DNA of 64,000 nucleotides. Source: DAIOEK01 sp963708715 (lineage in GTDB: Bacteria > Chloroflexota > Anaerolineae > Anaerolineales > Anaerolineaceae). The stretch lies in NCBI GenBank assembly GCA_963708715.1, contig CAVPSU010000001.1, forward strand, positions 1,178,001 through 1,242,000. Reading direction: 5' to 3'. Within the stretch, counting starts at the first letter, position 1; the number at the start of each line of letters is the position of its first letter. Shown piece by piece: positions 53,300-61,433 of the stretch. The notes beneath the pieces were generated by a model, which saw nothing but the letters and a program-made list of their open reading frames with translations, did no database searches and was not told where the DNA came from. Position numbers and translations under genes: made by a program.

Positions 53300-54382
53300 A
53301 TGGCTGTTTATAAAAGTAATTTACATCAGACGGTTTCTACAACCAGAACTGATTTCTGGAACGACTCATGTTCCATCCAGGAACTTACGTATGCCATTGA
53401 ACATGGCGCGGTCGGCGCGACATCGAATCCAACCATCGTGGTCAATGTCCTCAAAAAAGAGTTGGATCTTTGGAAAGATCGTATTCCCCACATCATTTCA
53501 GATATCCCCACCCGCTCGGAAGTGGAGATCACCTGGCAATTGATCGAAGAGATGGCAGTCAAGGGCGCTGAACTACTACAACCCATCTACGTCCGGGAAA
53601 AAGGAAAGAAAGGTCGCCTGTCGATCCAAACCAATCCGGCTTTCTATCGCAATCCGCACGCGATCGCAGAACATGCGGTCCACTTTGGAGCGCTCGCTCC
53701 GAATATGCAGGTCAAAGTCCCCGCCACGGAAGCCGGAATATGGGCTGTGGAAGAAGCCACCTATCATGGTGTTTCGATCAATGCAACCGTCTCGTTCACT
53801 GTACCCCAGGCGATTGCGGTGGCGGAAGCCGTGGAGCGTGGATTAACTCGCCGTACGACCGAGGGCATGCCCATAGATGAGATGTCCCCGGTTTGCACCA
53901 TCATGGTCGGTCGCACAGATGACTGGATGAAAACTCTGGTCAAACGTGATGGTATCGAAATAGATCCTGCTTATTTGGATTGGGCTGGTATCGCCTGTTT
54001 CAAGAACGCCTATGCCATTTATCAACAACGTGGTTACCGTACCCGCCTTCTCGCGGCAGCTTACCGCCATCTTGGTCACTGGTCGGAGTTTATCGGCGGA
54101 GACATCGTCCTCACGATACCCTATGAATGGCAATTGAAAATCAATGAAAGCAAAATTGAAGTCAAAGAACGGATGAACGATCCGGTTGACCCAGTAATCA
54201 TTGCGGAGATGCTTAAGAAAATCCCCGATTTTCGGATGGCATACGAAGAGAAAGGCATGACCGTCGATCAGTTTGACACGTATGGCGCGACCGTTCGCAC
54301 ATTACGCGGTTTTATAACCTCATACCACGAGCTTCAAGCAGTGATGCGTGACTATATGCTGCCTAATCCTGATACTAAGTAA
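53300..54382 (+). CDS. Transaldolase family protein
   Basis: A 360-residue class I aldolase-type barrel with transaldolase signatures: GATSNPT (39-45), the Schiff-base Lys139 in VKVPATEAG, and NATVSFTVPQA. It is longer than fructose-6-phosphate aldolase-like members. AAGGAG precedes the ATG. It is the first gene of the plus arm, 17 bases before iolD. No IolJ aldolase is encoded here, so this protein might cleave the phosphorylated keto-deoxy-gluconate intermediate or act on a related sugar phosphate. That is a hypothesis from position. Confidence 0.85.
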   Translation: MAVYKSNLHQTVSTTRTDFWNDSCSIQELTYAIEHGAVGATSNPTIVVNVLKKELDLWKDRIPHIISDIPTRSEVEITWQLIEEMAVKGAELLQPIYVREKGKKGRLSIQTNPAFYRNPHAIAEHAVHFGALAPNMQVKVPATEAGIWAVEEATYHGVSINATVSFTVPQAIAVAEAVERGLTRRTTEGMPIDEMSPVCTIMVGRTDDWMKTLVKRDGIEIDPAYLDWAGIACFKNAYAIYQQRGYRTRLLAAAYRHLGHWSEFIGGDIVLTIPYEWQLKINESKIEVKERMNDPVDPVIIAEMLKKIPDFRMAYEEKGMTVDQFDTYGATVRTLRGFITSYHELQAVMRDYMLPNPDTK

Positions 54383-54399
54383 CCGTTCGAGGAGACATT

Positions 54400-56262
54400 A
54401 TGGGAACCATCCGTTTAACAATGGCACAAGCTCTGATCCGGTTCTTGAAAAATCAGTACATCGAATCCGACGGTGAACAAAACCCCATGTTTGCAGGGGT
54501 ATTGGGAATCTTTGGGCATGGCAACGTAGCTGGGATCGGTCAGGCACTACAGGAAAATCCAGACTTCAGATACATTATGGTTCGCAATGAACAGGCTGCT
54601 GTTCATATTGCCAGCGGTTTTACCAAAATGAAAAACCGCCGACAGGTTTTCGCCTGCACCTCATCCATCGGTCCGGGTGCTACCAATATGGTGACTGGCG
54701 CAGCTTTGGCTACAATAAACAGGCTGCCGGTTCTTCTCCTACCCGGAGATATCTTTGCGAGACGCAATGTGGCTCCCGTTTTGCAGCAATTGGAATCTCC
54801 CAACACCCAGGATATCAGTGTAAACGACTGCTTCAAACCAGTCTCACGCTATTGGGACCGTATCAGTCGACCTGACCAATTGCTGACATCACTACCGGAA
54901 GCGATGCGGGTGCTCTCTTCACCTGTGGATACCGGGGCTGTCACCCTGGCTCTTCCGCAGGATGTACAGGCAGAAGCATTTGATTACCCCGAAGAGTTCT
55001 TCAAGAAACGTGTCTGGCGTATTCACCGCCCCATGGTTGATCGTTCTCGCCTCGCAGAAGCTGTCCAATTGATTCGAAACGCCCGTAAGCCGATGATCGT
55101 CGCCGGTGGCGGTGTCCTCTTCAGCGCGGCGAGTGAAGCGTTGGATCGGTTCTGTAGGCAAACTGGAATCCCGGTCGGCGAAACCCAGGCTGGCAAGGGA
55201 TCTCTTCCATATGATCATCCCTGCAACCTGGGAGCCATCGGTGCTACCGGTACATTGGCTGCCAACCGGATTGCCAACGACGCGGATCTCGTGATTGGAA
55301 TCGGGACAAGATATTCCGATTTCACCACCTCATCCAAAACGGCATTCCAAAATCCGGATGTACGCTTTATCAATGTCAACCTTTTTGAGATGGATGCCTT
55401 CAAACACTATGCAGTTCCGCTCACCGCGGATGCCAGGGCAACCCTCGATGAGCTCACTTCGTTATTGAAGGATTTCCATGTATCAGCACAATTCACCCAT
55501 GAGGTCACCAATCTTAAAGAAATGTGGGAGAAAGAGACCGACCGATTATTCCACCTGGGGCACAAACCCGTACCTGCGCAGAGTGAAGTCATAGGTGCGA
55601 TCTGGGAATCTGCCCAACCGAAAGATGTATTGCTATCAGCGGCTGGCAGCCAACCAGGTGATCTGCACAAACTCTGGCGGGCACACACCCCCAACTCATA
55701 CCACATGGAATATGGTTATTCGTGCATGGCATATGAGATTCCAGCCGGCATAGGGGTAAAAATGGCTGATCCAGCGCGCGAAGTATACGTGTGGGTTGGT
55801 GATGGCACCTACCTGATGAATCCCACCGAGATCGTCACCACAGTTCAGGAAGGGATTAAGCTCATCATTGTGGTCGTGAATAACCTTGGTTTTGGATCCA
55901 TCGGGGCATTGAGCCATTCCATCGGCAGCAAAGGATTCGGGACCTATTTACGGGAACGTGATCCTCAGACGGATTCGCTCACAGGTCCGCAACTATCAAT
56001 CAACTTTGCGCAAAATGCCGCCAGTCTGGGCGCGGAAGTCTTCGAAGCGGATACCATCCTCGGATTTAAAGATGCTTTACGTCAATCCCGCGAAGCAACA
56101 CATACTTGTGTGATCGTCGTTAAAACAGATCGGGATGAAAAAGTACCCGGGTATGAATCCTGGTGGGATGTGGCGATCGCAGAAACCAGCCAGATGGAAT
56201 CGGTAAAGTCCGCCCGAAAAGAATATGATGACAAGAAAAAAAAGGAACGATATTTCTTCTAG
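54400..56262 (+). CDS. iolD: 3D-(3,5/4)-trihydroxycyclohexane-1,2-dione acylhydrolase
   Basis: A 620-residue thiamine-diphosphate enzyme. The N-terminal Pyr domain has the activating Glu in RNEQAAVHIASGF and GPGATNMVTG. The middle domain has GGGVLFSAASEALDRFC, and the C-terminal PP domain has the ThDP motif GDGTYLMN ending in VVVNN. IolD opens the ring of the dione made by IolE to 5-deoxy-glucuronate. Length and motifs match the family well. GAGGAG precedes the ATG. An intrinsic terminator after the gene may limit read-through into iolE. Confidence 0.93.
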   Translation: MGTIRLTMAQALIRFLKNQYIESDGEQNPMFAGVLGIFGHGNVAGIGQALQENPDFRYIMVRNEQAAVHIASGFTKMKNRRQVFACTSSIGPGATNMVTGAALATINRLPVLLLPGDIFARRNVAPVLQQLESPNTQDISVNDCFKPVSRYWDRISRPDQLLTSLPEAMRVLSSPVDTGAVTLALPQDVQAEAFDYPEEFFKKRVWRIHRPMVDRSRLAEAVQLIRNARKPMIVAGGGVLFSAASEALDRFCRQTGIPVGETQAGKGSLPYDHPCNLGAIGATGTLAANRIANDADLVIGIGTRYSDFTTSSKTAFQNPDVRFINVNLFEMDAFKHYAVPLTADARATLDELTSLLKDFHVSAQFTHEVTNLKEMWEKETDRLFHLGHKPVPAQSEVIGAIWESAQPKDVLLSAAGSQPGDLHKLWRAHTPNSYHMEYGYSCMAYEIPAGIGVKMADPAREVYVWVGDGTYLMNPTEIVTTVQEGIKLIIVVVNNLGFGSIGALSHSIGSKGFGTYLRERDPQTDSLTGPQLSINFAQNAASLGAEVFEADTILGFKDALRQSREATHTCVIVVKTDRDEKVPGYESWWDVAIAETSQMESVKSARKEYDDKKKKERYFF

Positions 56263-56270
56263 CCGTTTGG

Positions 56271-56303
56271 AAAATACCCTCTGTTCGAGGGTATTTTGTT
56301 TTT
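56271..56303 (+). terminator. Intrinsic terminator/attenuator between iolD and iolE
   Basis: An 11-bp stem AAAATACCCTC/GAGGGTATTTT with a five-base loop is followed by GTTTTT. It lies inside a co-directional gene set, so it probably reduces rather than abolishes downstream expression. Confidence 0.85.
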
Positions 56304-56336
56304 GATCATCCATTTCAGACCTATTGGAGAGAATCT

Positions 56337-57236
56337 ATGATCCGAATTGCGAACGCACCTTGCTCATGGGGAGCCCTGGAATTTGATCTGGACGGCAAAG
56401 CAGCGACTTACAATCAAGTCCTGGATGAAATGCAAGAAACCGGATACGCTGGTACTGAGTTAGGCGATTGGGGGTTCATGCCAACGGATCCGGGCGAATT
56501 GAAAAATGAGCTGCTGAAAAGAAATCTCACATTACTCGGGGCTTTTGTTCCTGTCGCCTTGAAAGATTCAACCACCCACAAAGCTGGGATTGAAGCCGCA
56601 TTGAAAGTGGCACGACTTCTCTCTGCCGTGGAAGGAAGCTCACCTTTCATTGTATTAGCCGATGATAATGGCAAAAATCCCGAGCGAACCAAGAATGCCG
56701 GCAGAGTTAAACCGGACATGGGGTTATCTGCCGCTGAATGGAAAACGTTCGCGGAAGGAGTGGAAAAAATTGCCCGCACGGTAAAAGAAGAAACGGGATT
56801 GCGCCTTGTCTTTCATCACCACTGCGGGGGATATGTGGAAACCCCGTACGAAGTTGATCTCCTGCTGCAACTCACTGATCCATCTCTGGTGGGGTTGTGT
56901 CTCGATACAGGACATTATCAATTCGCAGGAGGTGATCCGCTGCACTTCCTTAAGAAACAGGGAAAACGGGTCTGGCACATGCATTTCAAGGATTGCCAAC
57001 CTCGGGTGGCGGAGCAATCGCGGACTGACCGATGGGATTACATCACCTCAGTCGGGAATGGCGTGTTCTGCGAATTAGGCAAAGGTGCTGTAGATTTCCC
57101 CTCCATCAAGAAGGAGCTTGAGAATCAAAAGTTTGAGGGGTGGATTGTGGTCGAGCAGGATGTACTACCAGGCATGGGTAAACCAAAAGATTCCGCCATT
57201 CGCAATCGTGAATATCTCAAATCCATCGGGTACTAA
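56337..57236 (+). CDS. iolE: Inosose dehydratase-like TIM-barrel protein
   Basis: A 299-residue xylose-isomerase-like barrel. The IolE features are NAPCSWGALEF at the start, FHHHCGGYVETPYEVD, GLCLDTGHYQFAGGDP and MHFKD, with a late Glu in VVEQDVLPG, giving the metal-binding Glu/Asp/His set. IolE removes water from scyllo-inosose (2-keto-myo-inositol). It stands between iolD and iolG, 15 bases before the latter. A related epimerase/isomerase role (IolI/IolH-like) cannot be excluded. GGAG precedes the ATG. Confidence 0.87.
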   Translation: MIRIANAPCSWGALEFDLDGKAATYNQVLDEMQETGYAGTELGDWGFMPTDPGELKNELLKRNLTLLGAFVPVALKDSTTHKAGIEAALKVARLLSAVEGSSPFIVLADDNGKNPERTKNAGRVKPDMGLSAAEWKTFAEGVEKIARTVKEETGLRLVFHHHCGGYVETPYEVDLLLQLTDPSLVGLCLDTGHYQFAGGDPLHFLKKQGKRVWHMHFKDCQPRVAEQSRTDRWDYITSVGNGVFCELGKGAVDFPSIKKELENQKFEGWIVVEQDVLPGMGKPKDSAIRNREYLKSIGY

Positions 57237-57251
57237 AAGAAGGAGAGCAGG

Positions 57252-58274
57252 ATGAGTAGCGCAAAAACTATTAAGGTCGGTGTTATCGGTGCCGGTCGTA
57301 TCGGAAAGATCCATGCCGAGAATTTGGCGCGTCGGGTCCCGGGCGCCGAAGTCGCCTGTATCGTAGATGCCAATCTGGCTGCAGCCAAGGACCTGGCTGA
57401 GAAACTTGGGGTAACGAAATACGGTCAGGATTACCACATGATATTGGAAGATAAATCGATAGAAGTGGTAGCCATTTGTTCTTCAACGGATACCCATTCC
57501 ATGCTGATCATCGAAGCAGCGAAAGCCGGCAAACACATCTTCTGCGAAAAACCGGTCGACTACGATCTGGCGAAAATTGATAAGGCGATCGCTGCCGTTA
57601 AGGATGCCGGTGTAAAATGCCAGATCGGATTCAACCGTCGTTTTGACGCGAATTTTCGAAAAGTTCGCGAGATGATCGCTGCCGGCAAGATCGGGAACCT
57701 GCACATTTTACGCATAACCAGCCGGGACCCCGCTCCGCCGCCTCCCGAATACGCCAGAAGCTCGGGAGGGATGTTCCTGGATATGACCATCCATGACTTT
57801 GACATGGCTGTTTTTCAATCAGGCAGCCCAGTGGAAGAAGTTTTCGCGGCAGCAGCCGTACTGGTCGATCCTGAGATTGGCAAAGCAGGTGATATCGATA
57901 CAGCTGTCATCACATTGCGCTTTAAGAATGGGGCGATAGGAACAATTGATAATAGCCGTAAAGCAGTGTATGGATATGATCAACGGGTGGAAGCATTTGG
58001 TTCCGGGGGGATGGTAGCCGTCTCGAATAATACTCCCGACACTCATGTTTATAGCAATGCCGATGGAGTCAATTCAGCCAAGCCTTTGTATTTCTTCCTT
58101 GAGCGGTATATGGAATCTTTCGCGTCCGAGATGAAGGAATTCATGGAAGCCATTCAGCAGAATAAGGAAACCCCGGTCACGATCGCCGATGGACGGGTTC
58201 CTGTCGTGATCGCCATGGCAGCCCGGAAATCCATGCTGGAGAATCGGCCGGTCAAGATTTCTGAGATCGGATAG
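57252..58274 (+). CDS. iolG: Inositol 2-dehydrogenase
   Basis: A 340-residue Gfo/Idh/MocA dehydrogenase. The Rossmann motif is GVIGAGRIGKIHAEN, EKP lies in FCEKPVDYDL, and the catalytic Asp/His pair lies in FLDMTIHDFDMA. RFDANFRKVREMI is also typical of IolG. It oxidises myo-inositol (or scyllo-inositol) with NAD to the 2-keto form. AAGGAG precedes the ATG. It is the last gene of the plus arm and is followed by a strong terminator. Confidence 0.92.
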   Translation: MSSAKTIKVGVIGAGRIGKIHAENLARRVPGAEVACIVDANLAAAKDLAEKLGVTKYGQDYHMILEDKSIEVVAICSSTDTHSMLIIEAAKAGKHIFCEKPVDYDLAKIDKAIAAVKDAGVKCQIGFNRRFDANFRKVREMIAAGKIGNLHILRITSRDPAPPPPEYARSSGGMFLDMTIHDFDMAVFQSGSPVEEVFAAAAVLVDPEIGKAGDIDTAVITLRFKNGAIGTIDNSRKAVYGYDQRVEAFGSGGMVAVSNNTPDTHVYSNADGVNSAKPLYFFLERYMESFASEMKEFMEAIQQNKETPVTIADGRVPVVIAMAARKSMLENRPVKISEIG

Positions 58275-58293
58275 CCTCTTACTCAATAGCCTT

Positions 58294-58326
58294 AGATAGC
58301 CCTCGTGTGAGGGCTATCTCTTTTTT
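58294..58326 (+). terminator. Intrinsic terminator of the iol arm
   Basis: An 11-bp perfect stem (AGATAGCCCTC/GAGGGCTATCT) with a four-base loop is followed by C and six T, 20 bases after the iolG stop. Confidence 0.92.
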
Positions 58327-58440
58327 ATGAAACACCAACAATCACCCTGCCCGATTGCGAATCTGGCGGAATTCTTGATGATATGAACCTGGTAGTGTGA
58401 TATAGCACTTTTGTTCTAGATTGAATTGGTGAGGAGATTC

Positions 58441-59062
58441 ATGGATATCTGTGAGGCTATCCGGCAGCGGAAAACCATTCGGGATTTTGAAGACATGCCT
58501 ATCCCGGCAGAAATTTTACACAAGATCATCGAGACAGGCATGCTGGCTCTTTCCAATAACCACTTAAGGGAGTGGGAATTTATCGTGATCCTCGATCGAA
58601 CAAAAAAATGGAACTCGTGCAAAATATCCGAGAGTTGCGAAACCCCGGCGATATCGACCGCTTATTGGATGAATAGAAAATGACAGATCCGCTTCAACGA
58701 AGCATGTATCAGGAAGGCATTCCCAAGCAGCATTCGATGATTCTGACCGCAGCTGTGGTGATCCTGCCTTGATTTCATGTGACATCCCCGTTGTTGAAAC
58801 CCAAAAACCTTTCTGACTTGAACTACTTCGCTTCCATCTGGTGTTGCATTGAAAACATACTCCCCGCGGCGGCTGCGGAAGGGATATTCGGAGTGACCCG
58901 GATTCCATTCGACCAGGAAACGATTATGCTAAAAAATCGCTCTCCGTGCCTGAAGGATATGAGATACCCTGCTACCTTTCACTCGGATATCCTCCGGCTG
59001 AGGCAAAAAGGCAGAAACAAATCGCATATGACCTGTCGAAACGAATCCACTTCAACCTTTGA
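58441..59062 (+). pseudogene. Decayed nitroreductase-family gene
   Basis: GAGGAG before the ATG at 58441 starts a clear nitroreductase N-terminus (ICEAIRQRKTIRDFEDMPIP, then LALSNNHLREWEFIVI). The frame breaks at a seven-A run near 58604, resumes as MELVQNIRELRNPGDIDRLL, and meets an in-frame TAG and a TGA. It shifts again before LLKPKNLSDLNYFASIWCCI and AAAAEGIFGVTRIPF, and shifts once more before VPEGYEIPCYLSLGYPPAEA and the final TGA. The multiple lesions make this a genuine pseudogene. Nitroreductases are FMN-dependent NAD(P)H oxidoreductases. Confidence 0.85.
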
Positions 59063-59345
59063 TAGCTATATTTTAGGTTTGGCATTAATAATGAAACCGA
59101 CTCCTTATATGTCGAGCCGATAGTTCTGCGCACCTCCTGTAGCTGGTGTCAGCAAGTGCTCAAGTTATCCTAATACCCTATCCCGCGAATCCGATCACAC
59201 AACCAAAATCGTTTATTCGATCCAGCCATCCCATTATTTGATCACCTGTCCCGTTATTGCGGACAGACCATAAAATCGACAGATGGTTTGGGAGTATAAT
59301 CATCCAAACCAATTGTCATACAATAATGAAATAAGGCAGGCAGAT

Positions 59346-61109
59346 ATGGAACAGCGATGGCCGCATAAGATCATTGGAGACAAGGTCATTATCCGCACCA
59401 AGGATCGGGTGTGCGAAAGCTCGGATGAATTGCTCTCCAGTAAGCTCTTCTTGAAGATCCTTCGTCGCTGTGTGACCGACTTGAATCGTCGCAATTCGAA
59501 TCTCATTCGAATATTTGAGTCACGGATGATCCGGGAAGAAGAGATCGACATCCTGGCTGAAACCCTGAAATATATCCTCAAAATTGACATCGACCTGATC
59601 CCCCGACTGGTCCCCGGCGCGGAGCAATTTCTGAGAGATCGTAATTTGCTCTACGATTTTGTGGAACACCTGTATAACTACTGGCGCCATTTCCAACGGG
59701 TCATGATCTGCGATTCTGAAGGAAACCGGTTCGATAAACGCCCTTACCACACATTTAATCGGACCGTGGAGACGCTCACCAACCTGATCCGGAGCACCTA
59801 CCGGGATCTACAGGAAAGCATCAGTGGTGCCCATCCCCGCATTTATCGTCAAGTTCCAGCCGGTGCTGAAATAGCAGCGATTGCACTTCCACGGAATGTT
59901 GCCTATCCCACACTCACCTATGAAAAACTTAATCAGGTTTCTGTAATCCGCCAGATCCTGATCTATCCACCTTTGATCTTCAACCCACCCATGAATAAAC
60001 GCTCTGGGCAATTCGAGCGTGTCCACCAGAATCCATTGGACTCGATCGAACTGGAAAAAGAGAATTGGCTATGTTATCCCGCCAAGGTTGGCCCATTACT
60101 AATCATGGTCTATTTCTCCTTAAAATTCGCGGAACTCGGCTTTTCTCTGTGTAACCTTTTTGAACTGGCGAACGAAGAAGATATGACCCGAACACCTGAC
60201 GCCGCTTTTCTGTTCGGTGTTCCAGATGAACAATTCCCAGCCAATGGAAATGGGAAGACTGTTTTTTTCGATGACACTGAAAATAACATACTTATTGGCG
60301 CCATACCGGATGGCGATTACTTCGGTTATTTCGGCTATGTCAAAAAGATGATCCTGACCCTGCATAACATTATCATGATGAAGCGTGGATTTTTGCCCTT
60401 TCATGGCGCGATGGTGCAGTTGCGGGTGCGCGGCGGTAAGCCGATGACCATACTGACGATGGGCGACACTGGAGCGGGAAAATCCGAATCGTTAGAAGCC
60501 TTCCGTCAGATCGGCGGAGATGATGTACAGGAGATCACCATCATCGCGGATGATATGGGTTCATTACGCCTTAACCCTGACGGTACGGTTACCGGTTTTG
60601 GCACCGAGACAGGTGCCTTTATTCGCCTGGATGATCTCCAAACTGGATATGCCTTCGGTCAAATTGACCGAACCATCATTATGAATCCCGATCAAACCAA
60701 TGCGCGGGTCGTTCTTCCAGTCACTACCTATGACACCATCACCAGGGGCTATCCGATCGATCTGGTGTTGTATGCCAATAACTACACAGCTGTAGACTGC
60801 GACCAATCAAAAATTCACTGGTTTGAGGATGCCAATTCGGCATTGGAAGTATTTCGAGCCGGCAAAGTGATGAGCAAAGGGACTACCACAACCGTTGGTT
60901 TGACTCAGACATACTTTGCCAATGTATTTGGACCTGCTCAATATGTAAAAGAGCATGACGTCTTGGCAAAAGAATTCTTCACGGCTTTCTTTAAGAGCGG
61001 AGTTCGGGTCGGGGAGTTATATACCCAGCTGGGAATTGCAGGCATGGAGCATCTCGGACCGGAGACCGCCGCCAAAGAATTGCTGAAACTGGCGAGAGAA
61101 AAGAAATGA
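59346..61109 (+). CDS. PEPCK-fold / HPr-kinase-like P-loop protein of unknown substrate
   Basis: About 587 residues. The C-terminal half carries a P-loop of the PEPCK/HPr-kinase kind (MGDTGAGKSES at about 372-382), preceded by FLPFHGAMVQ. An acidic pair in IIADDMGSL corresponds to the metal-binding second motif. The N-terminal 300 residues are helical and not recognised. Classic ATP-PEPCK residues cannot be confirmed, so a kinase acting on another small molecule or protein is as likely. The start is the ATG at 59346, because a TATAAT box at 59295-59300 would lie inside a longer version beginning at 59283. It stands alone and has its own terminator. Confidence 0.75.
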   Translation: MEQRWPHKIIGDKVIIRTKDRVCESSDELLSSKLFLKILRRCVTDLNRRNSNLIRIFESRMIREEEIDILAETLKYILKIDIDLIPRLVPGAEQFLRDRNLLYDFVEHLYNYWRHFQRVMICDSEGNRFDKRPYHTFNRTVETLTNLIRSTYRDLQESISGAHPRIYRQVPAGAEIAAIALPRNVAYPTLTYEKLNQVSVIRQILIYPPLIFNPPMNKRSGQFERVHQNPLDSIELEKENWLCYPAKVGPLLIMVYFSLKFAELGFSLCNLFELANEEDMTRTPDAAFLFGVPDEQFPANGNGKTVFFDDTENNILIGAIPDGDYFGYFGYVKKMILTLHNIIMMKRGFLPFHGAMVQLRVRGGKPMTILTMGDTGAGKSESLEAFRQIGGDDVQEITIIADDMGSLRLNPDGTVTGFGTETGAFIRLDDLQTGYAFGQIDRTIIMNPDQTNARVVLPVTTYDTITRGYPIDLVLYANNYTAVDCDQSKIHWFEDANSALEVFRAGKVMSKGTTTTVGLTQTYFANVFGPAQYVKEHDVLAKEFFTAFFKSGVRVGELYTQLGIAGMEHLGPETAAKELLKLAREKK

Positions 61110-61116
61110 ATTGTTT

Positions 61117-61142
61117 AGGGCGCTTAGGCGCTCTATTTTTTT
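61117..61142 (+). terminator. Intrinsic terminator of the PEPCK-like gene
   Basis: A seven-bp stem (AGGGCGC/GCGCTCT, one G-U pair) with a four-base loop is followed by seven T, eight bases after the stop. Confidence 0.85.
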
Positions 61143-61231
61143 CTGTCAGGAAACCCAATTTGGATATAGTCTCGATCTCCGGGATCCAATTCTCATCAAG
61201 CAAAGTCATTAAATAGTGATAAAATAGGCAT

Positions 61232-61360
61232 AACCTTCGGGGCAGGGTGAGGATGGTTTCCATCCAATTCCCGATCGGTGGTATAGCCCACGAGTCCATT
61301 CATGGACATGATCCGGTGAAATTCCGGGGCCGACGGTAACAGTCCGGATGAAAGAAGGTG
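61232..61360 (+). promoter_or_regulatory. FMN riboswitch (RFN element)
   Basis: The conserved RFN core is present in order: CTTCGGGGCAGGGTG, then AATTCCCGATCGGTGGT, AGCCCACGAG, GATCCGGTGAAATTCCGG, GGCCGACGGTAACAGTC and CGGATGAAAGAAGG. P1 closes between CCTTC at 61234 and GAAGG at 61354. A TGATAAAAT extended -10 box (61217-61225) lies just upstream. FMN binding should lower expression of the transporter genes that follow. Confidence 0.95.
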
Positions 61361-61404
61361 TACACGGAAATTACAGGAATGGGTGTATTCCGTTTACAAA
61401 TTTG

Positions 61405-61429
61405 CCCCGAAGTGCGCTTGCACACGGGG
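61405..61429 (+). promoter_or_regulatory. Shine-Dalgarno-sequestering hairpin (riboswitch expression platform)
   Basis: CCCCG (61405-61409) pairs with CGGGG (61425-61429), and GTGC pairs with GCAC around a GCTT loop. The CGGGG is the only ribosome-binding-like element before the ATG at 61434, so the hairpin would block translation. No T-run follows, which argues for translational rather than transcriptional control. Confidence 0.7.
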
Positions 61430-61433
61430 TATT

